Shown in pieces: positions 21,126 to 31,772 of a stretch of 64,000 nucleotides of DNA. The DNA lies in the NCBI GenBank assembly GCA_003049485.1, contig PYST01000156.1:1-64000 (forward strand), written 5' to 3'. Both the position numbers and the translations under genes were made by a program. The notes under the pieces are model-generated. The model was not told the origin of the DNA, ran no database searches, and saw only the letters and a program-made list of their open reading frames with translations. The stretch is from Ophioceras dolichostomum (Eukaryota > Ascomycota > Sordariomycetes > Magnaporthales > Ophioceraceae). The first letter of the stretch is position 1. Each line of letters starts with the position of its first letter.

Positions 21126-23230
21126 ATGCCTACCCTAGGGTTCCTCAAGAAGAAACGGACCAGAGAGGCCAATACCGACCCCTCTTCGTCCAGTCAACCA
21201 GCCAGTCCAGTTACTCCGACTGCCGCAAAGAGCTTTGAGCAGGCTCTCGCCTCGGCCCCTGCTACCTACTCCGCTTCCCACCAGCTGTTCCTCCAGGCTT
21301 CTCAGTCGGGCTCTCCTGCGATCTCAGAACCGCAGGCCGACCAAGCAGAAGCACCGATGCATTCAGTCCCGGCCCAAAACGCACAATACCTGCCGGTGGT
21401 GCATCCTCCGCCAACACTTGCGCCAAATCCTGGCACCCCGGCCGATCCGCAGAACCTCCCGAGTATTTCCAACCTCATCAATCCTGCTCAGCATCATCAC
21501 GATCCCTCTACTCAGTATCAACAACAACTGCAGTCTCAATTTCCTCTCCCACCATCACACGGCGCCACCGCAGCAGTACCAATCGCCAGCCAACAACATG
21601 CTCTCCAGGGTATGTCTCATGCCCAAGCAGCCATGAGTTCACAACCATCACCGCAGCCGCAACAAGACGGCTTGTCACAGCAACAGCAACAGCAGCAGCA
21701 GCAGCAACAGTCGCAGCGACAACAGGTGCAGCAGCAGCAGTCGTCTGCTCAGCAGTCGTCTGCTCAACAGTCGTCTGCTCAGCAGTCTCAACAGTCTCAC
21801 AACGCGGTCACTGGGCAGGAACAGGCCCGGGTGACCAAGGGCAAGTACACGATTAACGACTTTGAAATGCTCCGGACGCTCGGCACCGGTAGTTTCGGTC
21901 GGGTCCATCTCGTGCAGTCAAAGCACAATCAGCGCTTCTATGCCGTCAAGGTATTGAAGAAGGCACAGGTGGTAAAGATGAAGCAGATCGAGCACACGAA
22001 CGACGAACGGAAGATGCTAGGGGAGGTTAAGAATCCTTTCTTGATCACCTTGTGGGGTACATTCCAGGACTGCAAGAACCTGTACATGGTAATGGACTTC
22101 GTCGAGGGCGGCGAGCTCTTCTCGCTGCTGCGCAAATCTGGGGTAAGTCGCGCCACAGGGTTTTGGTGCTGCTCGCCTCCTGGCCGGTGTTCAATTCCTA
22201 GAAAGGGGCAGCTAGGCTGACGGCAGAAAACGGTTCTTCGATGCATAGCGCTTCCCCAACCCTGTGGCAAAGTTCTACGCCGCAGAGGTCACGCTCGCTC
22301 TCGAGTACCTGCACGCGAGGGACATCATATACCGGGACCTCAAGCCTGAGAATCTACTACTCGATAGGCACGGCCACCTGAAGATCACCGACTTCGGGTT
22401 CGCAAAGCGGGTTCCGGATCAGACGTGGACGCTTTGCGGAACCCCCGACTACCTTGCCCCCGAGGTGGTTAGTAATAAGGGCTACAACAAGTCTGTAGAC
22501 TGGTGAGTATCTATTCCCATCCTGTCTCCATTACCTTCTGATACTTGCCGCCTGTCTTCTGATGATGCGATATTTGCTCCCGCCACCCCACTGTCGTATC
22601 CCATCCTGGTCGCAGACTGAGCGCACACTGCACACGGGCTAATCTCAACTTGCCGACGCCTCACTCGGCAATTTCCAGGTGGTCCTTGGGGATCCTGATA
22701 TATGAGATGCTGTGCGGGTACACCCCATTCTGGGACAGTGGCAGCCCCATGAGGATATATGAGAACATACTGAAGGGGAAGGTCAAGTACCCAGCATACA
22801 TTAATCATGATGCGCAGGACCTGCTGTCGAAGCTTATCACGGCCGACCTCACCAAGCGGCTCGGGAACCTGTTTGAGGGGCCGCGGGACGTGAAGAACCA
22901 TCCTTGGTTTTCCGAGGTTACGTGGGATCGGCTCGAAAGGAAGGATATCGACGCTCCTTACACGCCCCCTGTGAAGGCCGGAGCTGGCGATGCTAGCCAG
23001 TTTGATAGGTACCCCGAGGAGAATGACCAGTATGGGTCGGTTGGTCACGACGAGTGAGTGTGATTCCCTGCTGCAGCCGTTTCATTCCATTCTCGTTTTC
23101 TTTGCAGCACCTTTTCGCAGCTTTTTTTTTTTCTTTTTCTCTCTCTCTCTCCTATAACATCGGGCCTCAGGCTGACCCTAACCATCATTTAACCCACTCA
23201 AGGTTCGGCTACCTATTCAAGGACTTCTGA
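21126..23230 (+). CDS. pkaC: cAMP-dependent protein kinase catalytic subunit
   Basis: Four exons: 21126-22142, 22249-22502, 22679-23053, 23203-23230; donors GTAAGT, GTGAGT, GTGAGT. The product is 557 aa. It starts [14 protein letters not shown], then a Gln/Ser/Pro-rich extension of about 230 residues with poly-Gln and QQSSA repeats. The kinase domain begins at about residue 246 ([18 protein letters not shown]) with Lys275 in AVKVLKK, the catalytic loop YRDLKPEN (Asp369), DFG at Asp387, and the activation loop [14 protein letters not shown] with Thr400 at the PDK1 site. The AGC tail ends FGYLFKDF, the terminal FxxF hydrophobic motif. Family knowledge: PKA phosphorylates Ser/Thr targets after cAMP releases the regulatory subunit, and in fungi controls growth, conidiation and infection structures. 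The long N-terminal extension is normal for fungal subunits. The last exon is only 28 nt and carries the hydrophobic motif. The second intron (176 nt) is the longest. Confidence 0.96.
21677..21797 (+). repeat. CAG/CAA repeat and 15-bp QQSSA repeat in PKA
   Basis: A CAG/CAA run encodes about eleven consecutive Gln. It is followed by near-perfect 15-bp units (CAGCAGTCGTCTGCT) encoding QQSSA three to four times. It lies in the disordered N-terminal extension ahead of the kinase domain and is likely length-variable between strains. Confidence 0.9.
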
Positions 23231-25346
23231 GACACGAAAAGCGAGAGACCGACTTAATTGTCGAATCGCTCACTCTTTGGTCGGCCCTACTCTTGTGCCG
23301 GCTGGCGGCGTATTTTTCCCTCACTCAGTTTCCGAAATATGTCGCGGTCTTTGGCAATACGTGTCTGGCCTGACCTTTCTTTGCGCTTCGCTCTGCGACA
23401 CACGTAAGAGAGCTACCTGCTGCCTACCTACTACATAGTTGGGGATACAGAGACAGACCCAGACCCAGACAGCGGTGGAGAAAAACTTGATGGGACCGCT
23501 GCGAGACAAGCAAGGACTGTTGTTTTATTGCAAAACGGAGTTTCTGGTATGGCGAAGGTATGGCGACGACGGCGTGCTGCACCTTTGCCTCTTTCACCAA
23601 AAAAAAAGACAAGAAGGATTTCTGTCTGGCGATTGTTGGATGGAGGCTGTTGTTTGCTCCTAGGTTTTGGGGAGGTCTGGCTGGCCTTGGAATGGACAGA
23701 ACAAATGGTTGGTTGGTTGGTTGACTGGCTGGTTGGCTGGACTGACAGGACCGATGGGCGGCGGATGGACAGGATGGGATGAACAACTTGCTATTCTTTA
23801 TGTTTTCTTTCTTCTTTTTTTTATTGCTTTTGTAAGTACCTACCTACCTACCTTAGCTTTATTCCGTATACCAACGACCTGGAGAATCATCAGGAGCAAG
23901 CCGACGTGTGTCATCTTAACTCTCCCTCCATGAGCAAACAAGTTGGGCGGCCTTTAATTCAACACCTTCTCGGCCTCGAACTCGTCCACCGAGACAGTGT
24001 CGGGAGTTGGCCAATAGCTGGTTTCAATTGCTGCATTTCACTTGCATTGCATGTACGACCGGCCCCGCCGCTAGGCAGAGCAGAAGAGACGATGTGCAGA
24101 AAAGAAAGAGAGAAGAGAAAGAAAGAGGGAAAAAAAATACAGGCAATCTCTGCTGCCTTAGTGGCCGGTCTAGATTGTCGAACGGCTGTGGTCAAGCAAC
24201 CGGTTTGCCCCGCTCCGCTTCCCTTGAATGGTTCACGGCGGCGCTAGCACGCTTCCGGTCAGCTTGGTTGGTGGGGCCTCCCGGCCACCCGTCCAACCAG
24301 AAAACCCCACACTGGTCGCCTATCTTCAGGGATTAGAAGAGCTACACAGTACCTGCCCCAGGCAGTCCAGTTGTGAAGGATTGTCTGAAGCAATGCGTGC
24401 ATATGTATATTGCTTCTCGGCCGTTAGCAGCGGCGGTCCTGCCGCTATCAGCCTGAGACTTTGAGTCGCCAGGAATACAGATAAGATCAGGTCTTTGCTC
24501 GATAGTGTGTGGAGCCCGAGCGACTCCCGTAGTCCTTCATTTTTTTCTGTCGGCTGCCTGCCTGTACGTCTGCGAACTGTGGAGTCCATCCCACTGGTCC
24601 AAGCTTTCCCCGCCCTGAGCGACACACGAGAGTGAGGAGAGTGCGCCGGGCTTTTGCAGAAGCTCCGCGTTGGCTTGCAGGGAATAGAGAGCTGCAGCAA
24701 AGATTGATGCTCGCTCGACACAGGACAGGACAGGCCTCCTGATGGGCCGTCCGCTACCACTTTACCTGCGCGATGCTGCGTGATTGATATGCGGCTTATT
24801 GCGGGACCGACCGACGGGGGAATGAAGGAGGACAGACGGACCTCGTTGTCGTTTTCCAGTTCGCTTTTTTTTCTTTTTTTTCTTTTCTTTCTTCCTTCTA
24901 AGAATTCACTTTCTTCCTTTTTGCTCATCGTGGGGTTTCCCTGTGGCCTCGAAACGCTAGATTCTGCGGTCTGCTGTGATTCACCTACTACGCTGTGTCA
25001 TCATCCCGCCTCGCTTTTCATCCGCCTTCTTGCTCTGATTTCTCTCTGGTCCTCTTTCCTCTCTCTGTGTGATTGGGAGGGGAAGATGGCCCTGTCGTCC
25101 TCATACTTATGCTTCTGATGACATGACCGGAGTTCATTGCATATGTTCGTTCCGCGTTGGATTTTCCCGTATTCTTGGATTAGAGCACGCAAGGTATCAT
25201 CATCAGATCACTCGAGCTCTGCATTCGGCGCATCTTTTCTGGTGTACAACGTAGTCCCCCGGCCCCACGCAGCGAGCAGCATTTGGACGGACGAGGCATA
25301 AAAGTTGAAAACCGCACACGCTTTGGTACCGAGGACGGCCTTCAAG
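23231..25346. other. Gene-free interval between PKA and the CorA-like gene
   Basis: About 2.1 kb. It starts with the PKA 3' region. It contains a TTGG-type simple repeat near 23706-23742, TACC repeats near 23838-23853, and homopolymer and T/C-rich tracts near 24866-24898. No frame here has recognisable protein features. The right end must hold the promoter of the CorA-like gene. Confidence 0.5.
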
Positions 25347-27141
25347 ATGGACGACTACATGTTTAGTGTCCATGTCGACAACTGTAGGGTTGTTCCGGAG
25401 TCGACCACCTACCTTGAGATCTTCAACTATTCGGTATGTTTGCACTGCCCCGATGGAGAAAGGGCTTGGCTTACACGCACGGCACTGGGCGTGTTATCGG
25501 CCGATCTGCCTGACACTGACGGGACGCTCCCTTTTTGTTTCTAGGATCCAACATATGATAGCGTTGAGGAGCATCCTCTCCCTCATGATGAGTTTGTGAA
25601 CTTCCTCCATCGCAAAGTGAGTTGCTTGTCTATTTTGTATAACGACCATGCACCCGGCTACCAACCTTGGCATCTGCCTCGGCATCTACACATGCCGTGT
25701 TGGTAGCCAAGAGTCAAGCTCATACTCATACTCATAACTTGCTTTCTACTCATAGGGGGTGTTCTCACCACCGAAGATCAGGAATGGCGTCCAGTTGGTA
25801 AGCGGGCTGCGGATGGTCCTCCAGCAAGGCGCCCAACACCCGGAGACATTCACGCCGCACTACATCTCGCTGCCTCCAAAACACTACGAGCTCATGGTAC
25901 GCGTCCTCCAGCTGCCCTTCCGAGCGATAGAAGGCTCATCGGTCGTGGGCCCCTTCTTCTGGAGCGCGATGGACCAGAACGACAGCAACCCCCACCTGCA
26001 GATCATCTACCGCAAGTCGGACGTGCGCAAGAAGGGCAAGACGCGCGGATGGGAGCTGATGCTGTCCTACTCGTTCACCACCGGCATCACGACGGGGTAC
26101 GCCAAGGGCACAGACTCATCTGACCTTGTCGAGGCCATCGAACACCTCCGGACCTGCGCGGCCCAGGTCGGCCACCCGATGCTGTTGCCCGTCATCATCC
26201 TGAGCCACGACCTGAGCGCGAAGAACGACATGAAGCAGCGCGAGACGCGCGACTGGCTGCGCCGCCTGGAGGAGGCCGTCAGCATGCGGGACGACATCAA
26301 GAAGGAGGAGAGCTACGTCGACAAGAAGCTGGAGCTGGATCTCGATCAACTCAACCGTGACCTGGTCGAATGCCACTCGCAGGTGCTCTGGAAGCGGCCC
26401 CAGGCGTACCTGGAGATCATCCGCAGCATGGAGGAGGCCATGGAGCGCTTCCGCGACCGCCTCCTGCTGGTCAAGCAGGCGAGGGGCGGCGGGCCGTATG
26501 GTGACCTCGACAAGTGGCACCGCAGCATGCTCAGCCGGCTGGACTTCTACCGCGCCAAGCAGAAGGGCATCGAGAGCTACGCCTGGACGACGCTGGAGCG
26601 GCTCAGCATCCAGCGGTCGGCCTTGTACAACATCATCGCCCAGAAGGAGGCCAAGCTCAACCTCGAGATGGCCGGCCAGCAGCGTCGGCTCGCCCACGCC
26701 TCGAAGCGTGACAGCAACAGCATGAAGACGCTGTCGCTTCTCGGTGCCATCTTCCTGCCGGCCACGTACCTGGCCTCGCTCTTCAGCATGACCTTCTTCG
26801 ACTTCCACCCCCAGGACGGCGAGCCGGTCGTGTCGCCCACGCTGTGGATCTACTTCGTCATCACCATCCCGCTGACGCTCTGCATCGTCCTCAGCTGGAA
26901 GTACTGGGACAAGAAGCGCACCGCCCACTTCGCCGAGGAGGACAAGGACCTGGAGATGGGCATCGAGACGATGGAGGCTCAGATCATGGCCACCATGCGC
27001 CAGCGCACCATGCAGAAGGTCCGCACCTTCAACCTGGGTGCCCACAAGACGAGCTCGTTGCCAATAAGCCCGACGGCTCTCCTCAACAACGCCAACCGGG
27101 AGTCGGCTGCTTCAATCGCCGCCACCAAGGAAAAGTTGTAG
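25347..27141 (+). CDS. CorA-like two-helix membrane protein, putative divalent cation transporter
   Basis: Three exons: 25347-25433, 25545-25616, 25756-27141; donors GTATGT and GTGAGT, acceptors CTAG and ATAG, all phase 0. The product is 514 aa. The start MDDYMFSVHVDN was chosen because the upstream open frame has no other ATG. A large soluble region contains a helical stretch (RDDIKKEESYVDKKLELD, then MEEAMERFRDRLLLVKQ). Two hydrophobic segments near the C-terminus (about 376-400, LSLLGAIFLPATYLASLFSM; about 419-441, LWIYFVITIPLTLCIVLSW) and a charged tail follow the CorA plan. The pore-loop Gly-Met-Asn of true CorA channels is absent: the first helix ends SMTFFDF. Family knowledge: CorA/Alr1 proteins are pentameric Mg2+ channels, and many fungal relatives have lost the motif and lack known function. 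Magnesium transport is therefore only a possibility. Confidence 0.8.
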
Positions 27142-28050
27142 TATATATCTACCTACCTAGGTACCTAGGTACCTATTAGCGGCTTCTTCCAACCTCTAGC
27201 TGCCTAACTGAACCTGTCCACACACCACATGCATGCCTATTCCGTACCTTAGTGGCTAGGGTACATACACGTTTGGGGGAGGAACGATGAGCTGGATTCC
27301 TATCTACCCGGAAGCTGTATGATGAATGGTGGGGGACGGGGCACGCACATACGACAGTCGGTAACTCAGAGGCTTTAAAACAAACAATGGCTACGGCCGA
27401 CGACACAATGGACGATCTAACGAACGATCTTTAAAACCCCTGCCGACGAATCATGCCGGAAGGCACCCAGCCAACAAGGCCGATAACGAGTTCACGATTT
27501 CACGAAAACTTCGTCATATGATTGAGTGTCTTTTTTTTTTTTTTTTGCCATATCGAGGAGTCCATCCCATTTTTATTCTCATCTGGGCCAAATTTATTCT
27601 CTCTTGCCTACCTATATGTAGCAACTGCTGGTTAGGCCGACTTAAAATAAACAAAAATCCATCACATTATTAAAACCACATGCTGTACTTTATGCATCAT
27701 TACTGTACAAATCGAATGTCATTACTGTTATAAAACCAATGATTTCGCACGCTATCATATGGGAAATGAGAGAGAGAGAAGATGCTGTGACTTTTATGAC
27801 GATATGGACCATAGAGACTTGGGGGAAAAAAGAATCTAAAACATAACATTCCCTTGAGAGGAAAAGGAGACAAGGCACCTGAGTACTGAATACGCCATTA
27901 CACCCAAGAGAAGAGCTCTATTGTACCAAAGAGATACAGGAGAAAAATCCGTAACCGCCGTCCGGCAGACCACTTACTCAGTAGACTGAACTGCCTTCCT
28001 CAAAGGTACTTTGATAGGTACCAAGGTACTAGGTACCCAGATACTTTAGT
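27142..28050. other. Convergent 3' interval, CorA-like gene and DNA ligase gene
   Basis: About 900 bp, AT-richer than its surroundings, with a T run near 27530-27546. TACCTAGG-type palindromic simple repeats sit near each end (27151-27176 and 28004-28042). No gene is seen; both 3' untranslated regions should lie here. Confidence 0.55.
27151..27176. repeat. TACCTAGG palindromic simple repeat
   Basis: Overlapping copies of the self-complementary unit TACCTAGGTA immediately downstream of the CorA-like stop codon. Related copies occur at 28004-28042 and a shorter one near 10540-10562. Confidence 0.75.
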
Positions 28051-31000
28051 CTAGTACTCAAAGTCATCATCCACAGCCGGGCCCTTACTCTTCGCCACGC
28101 TCTCCTGCCGGCGGTACATCTCGGCGACCTGCCTGCTCGTCGTCGCCTGGTCGGGCTTCTTGTCGTCTCGCAGCCTTATGTACCTGGGAAACCGCAGGCT
28201 GATGCCCTTTCCCTGCCCGGACGGGTCGACCCCCTCTCCGCAGCCGGCCTTGTACCGCGGGCTCAGCGTCAGGTCGGCCGTCTTGACCTCCCACACGAGC
28301 CGCGGCTCGAACCAGACGTCCGGCTGGTGCTGGCCCCCGCTGCAGTGCGAGTAGAACGGCTTGGGCCGGTCGATGACCGTGTCGCGTAGCTTCGCGTGCA
28401 GCTCCTCCAGGACGGCCTCGGAGAAGCCCGTGCCGATGTTGCAGACGGTCTCGTAGGCCTCGGCGGCCGGGTTGTAGCACGCCAGCAGGAAGGCGCCGTA
28501 CACGGACGTGCGCTTCCCCTTGCCGTGGTACGCGCCTAGCACGACGAGGTCGAGCGAGTCGCCGATGCCGGAGAGGTAGTCCTTCTTGATCTTGAGCCAG
28601 TTGCGGCTGCGCTTGCTGGGCTCGTACCCGCTCTCGCCGCCGTCGAGCATCTTGACCATCAGCCCCTCGCAGGACGCCTTGACGGACTCGTCCAGGAACG
28701 CCTGGATCTCGTCCAGCTCGCGGCCGTCCATGTGGGTGGCGAAGGAGAACTCGCCCACGACGGGGCTGAAGGAGGACTGGAGCAGGGAGCGGCGCTCGCG
28801 CAGGGGCTTCTCGACCACGGCCTCGCCGTTCAGGTACAGGAGGTCGAAGGCGAAGACGCAGACCTTGACTTTCACGTCCTCGATCTTGACGTCCTTCTTC
28901 TTGCGCGTCATCAGTTGCTGGAAGGGCAGGACCTTCTTCTCGTCCACGTCCCACGCGACCGTCTCGCAGTCGAGCACGAAGCTCTTCGTGTCCGGCCGCA
29001 CCCACGAGTGCAGCTTGGCCAGGATGTCCGGGTACTTCTTGGAGAGGTCCTCCGAGTTGCGCGAGAAGATGGCCGCCACGCCCGCCGCGGCCGCCTGGTT
29101 GGCGCCCGGGAGCGCCTGGCTGAGCTCCTCGTCGGCGTCCTTGGCCACGTAGTGGATCTGCGCCCGCTCGCCGTCGTACTTGTACTCGCAAGTAAAGGTC
29201 TGGTTCTCGAACCGGTCCAGCACCTCCGTGATGGCCTTGGTCGGCTTGGCCAGCATGGGCTTGAGCGGGATGCCGGGCCGCAGCTTGCAGTTGTCCTTGA
29301 GGTTCATGATGCCGTGCTCCAGCATCGCAGGGATGATGGTGTCGTAGCTGGGCAGCTCGCTGTAGACCGACTTGAGCATGGCCTCGGCCTTCTCCACGTC
29401 GCCGGGGCTCGGCACTGCGCCCTTCTGCGTGGCTTCGTGGCAGACGACGGCCTGCGCCAGGGAGACGAGCACCGTCTTCTCTGCGAGGCCCAACCGCAGC
29501 TTGCCTTCGAGGAAGCGCACGATGAACTTGGCCTCGCTCGGCCCGCCCTTGTCCTTGTTGATGTCGACCTTACCCGCGGAAGCCGATGCGACGTCGGCAG
29601 CAGAGAGCAACTTCTTGATCATGTCGACCTTGCGGCCCTGCGCGCCGTTTCCTGTGACGGTGGCAATGGCGATCAACGCCTTGAACACGCCTTGCACCGT
29701 CAGGGGCTTGGGCTTGAACATGGTTGGTTGAGTCGACCGCGACTTGACGGCCACCAAGCCCAGGTCGCCAATCTCCTTCTGGTCTTGCTTGATGATGGCC
29801 AGACTACGGCCTGTCGACTCGCCGATGGCCTTCATGATTAGGGACTCGCCGATGCCCAGCTCGATCCCTGCGTAATCCGCTGCCAGTTTGTTGATCATCA
29901 ACAGCACCGTCGGTAAAAGGTCCCCGGGCGTCAGCCTCAGCACCTGCCGTAGGAACAGCGAGCAGTGCTCCATTATGACCAGACGTTTTGTGGTCAGCTC
30001 CACGAGCGAGAAGGTTGTGCACAAGGCCGCATATGGCACCGGCTCGCCAGGCTTCCAGTCTGGGTATGGATCCTTGGCTGACGCCGTCTTGATCAATAGC
30101 TTCTTCTGCACTGACTTGCGCGCCTTCGCAGCCACTTTGGGATTCTCGTCCTCGTCGTCGACCTCGACCTCGTCGTCCTCGAGTTCGGAGGCAGACTCAG
30201 AGCCTGAGGCTTCCTTGCCCGAATCCTCATCGTCTGCGACTTTGGCCTTGGCCGTTGTCTTCCCGCCCTTTGAAGGTGAGACAGCAGCTTCGGCCTTCTT
30301 GGCCTTTGATGAGTCTATAGGAGCTTTGACCTCGTCTTCATCCTCCTCCTCTTCCTCCTTGACGGAGGCCCGCTCCTTCTTCTTTGTCGGCCGGGACGGC
30401 TTCATTACAGCCTTGGCGGCCGGTGCCTCTTTCATAACCTCATCTTCGTCATCCTCCTCCTCCACTACTCTGCGGCCCCGCCTGAGCTTTTTTACGGGAG
30501 GCTCGTCTTCCCCATCGGCTTCTTCGGCCTCCTTGGCAGGACTCGGGCTTTTGGGGGGTGGAGACACAGCGAGACGAGATCGCTTTTTGGGATCTGCTAC
30601 GCAGAACAAATATGTCAGATAGCTGGTTCTTCGTGATGACCAGGTAGCCTCGTCCAAGGCTTTGGGAGGAAGCGGGGAGATTGGATCGGAAGCATAAAAT
30701 GGAGCAAAAATCACCTCTTCCTGGGCTGGCCTCCTTCACAGCACTCCCATCCAAACCCTCTCCCTCAGACTCCTCTTTGACCGGCTCCTTTTCTTTGCGT
30801 TTCGGAGCAGTCGTCTTGGTTGTGAAAGAGAGCTTGGTCTGTTGCGCAGGGGCCGAAGCGGTGGTGCCGTTCGATTTGCCAAAAAACTTCCTACATAGTA
30901 AGACAACGGATCATTCAGATTAGCCAACAATACACACCATATCCATCAAGGAAGATTGAAAGGAATATGGGTTGGCAGAAGACAAATGAAGCAAAGTTCT

Positions 31001-31088
31001 CCAGGGAATTCGAAACCGGGTTTCACACATGCCCTAGAGTCGTTTGCGAAGGCTTGACGTACCCCAACGTTGCCTGCTTGGGAGCCAT
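28051..31088 (-). CDS. LIG1: ATP-dependent DNA ligase I
   Basis: Three exons: 31088-31063, 30890-30715, 30593-28051; donors GTACGT and GTGATT. The product is 914 aa. The start MAPKQATLGKFFG carries a PCNA-binding PIP box (Gln5, Leu8, Phe11, Phe12) and is split by intron 1 inside the codon for Gly9. A long Lys/Glu/Ser-rich disordered region follows to about residue 290, then the helical DNA-binding domain. The adenylation domain has the motif EYKYDGERAQ with the nucleotide-accepting Lys at about residue 539. Motif V-like NWLKIKKDYL and an OB-fold end (FPRYIRLRDDKKPDQATTSRQVAEMY) complete it. Family knowledge: ligase I seals Okazaki fragments and repair nicks, using ATP and PCNA in the nucleus; yeast Cdc9 also serves mitochondria. 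The open frame continuing past 30593 is intron 2. Upstream ACGCG motifs suggest S-phase control. Confidence 0.96.
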
Positions 31089-31772
31089 CGTGAGCAGTCT
31101 GCGAGACGCAGTCGCAAAGGCGAAGGTGAGAAGCTGTTTTGGCGCCAGGATGAAATGATGGGTTATTCCTGGGATGCAATTGATATATGGACTTTTGCCG
31201 GATGTGAGAGTCCTCTTAAGACCAAAGTCAGAGAGGAGCTAAGCGACTGTAGCCTGCGATGTCCCCTCAATTCGGCCAATTATGTCGCATTGACTGCCTA
31301 TCGCGCAACAGGAAACACGCGAGGGAGTGACGCGCAGCACCGCGTAAATGAGCAGACAGGGGCATTTGTGACGCGACGGTCACGTGTAGCTACAACCCAG
31401 ACATCCACTCTCTATTCACATGCTTCCTTCTGATGCCAGCCAACTCTTTCGAACCTTTTTCTCTGGTTTAGGCCTAACATGTTAGGACTTGCACATTTCC
31501 GTGAAATGATCGGGCTGTATTATGCACCGCTCGACGGGGAATCCTCTAAAGTTACTGTATCAGGTATTGTACATCCAGGACTGTCCTAGGGACAGAAAGA
31601 GTTTAGCTACCAGAGCCAGCCGATGGTCACAATTTTTCCGCTTGATTTTGGCGGCACATCCATGACCGGGCACTAGCAACAAAGAGAAACAGCAGGATAA
31701 AGAGAAAGAGAAATTTGAGAGAGGCTTGTTAAACTACTTCGTTTATAAACCTCCTCCCTTCCTCAGTTCTCT
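31089..31772. other. LIG1 promoter and PDA1 3' region
   Basis: 684 bp between two minus-strand genes. The right part should include the 3' untranslated region of PDA1. The left part contains a cluster of ACGCG cores, a CCAAT motif at 31276-31280, a CACGTG at 31381-31386 and TTTTGGCGCC near 31137. No additional gene is seen. Confidence 0.6.
31317..31375. promoter_or_regulatory. Cluster of ACGCG (MluI-box core) motifs upstream of LIG1
   Basis: Seen: ACGCG at 31317-31321, 31330-31334 and 31371-31375, and its complement CGCGT at 31341-31345, about 230-290 bp upstream of the LIG1 start. Family knowledge: the MBF factor (Mbp1/Swi6 type) binds ACGCGT and activates G1/S genes, DNA ligase among them in yeast. 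None of the four is a full ACGCGT. Function is inferred. Confidence 0.5.

Noticed and set aside
26116..27045. 309-codon minus-strand frame opposite the CorA-like gene
   Set aside because: Antisense composition shadow; the plus-strand frame carries the membrane helices and splice-consistent exons.
28732..29841. 369-codon plus-strand frame opposite DNA ligase I
   Set aside because: It is a shadow of the GC-rich third positions of LIG1, with Leu/Gly/Val/Arg/Asp-biased composition and no domain.
31137..31146. E2F-like TTTTGGCGCC near the LIG1 start
   Set aside because: Ascomycetes use SBF/MBF rather than E2F for this control and a single match is weak; mentioned only alongside the ACGCG cluster.
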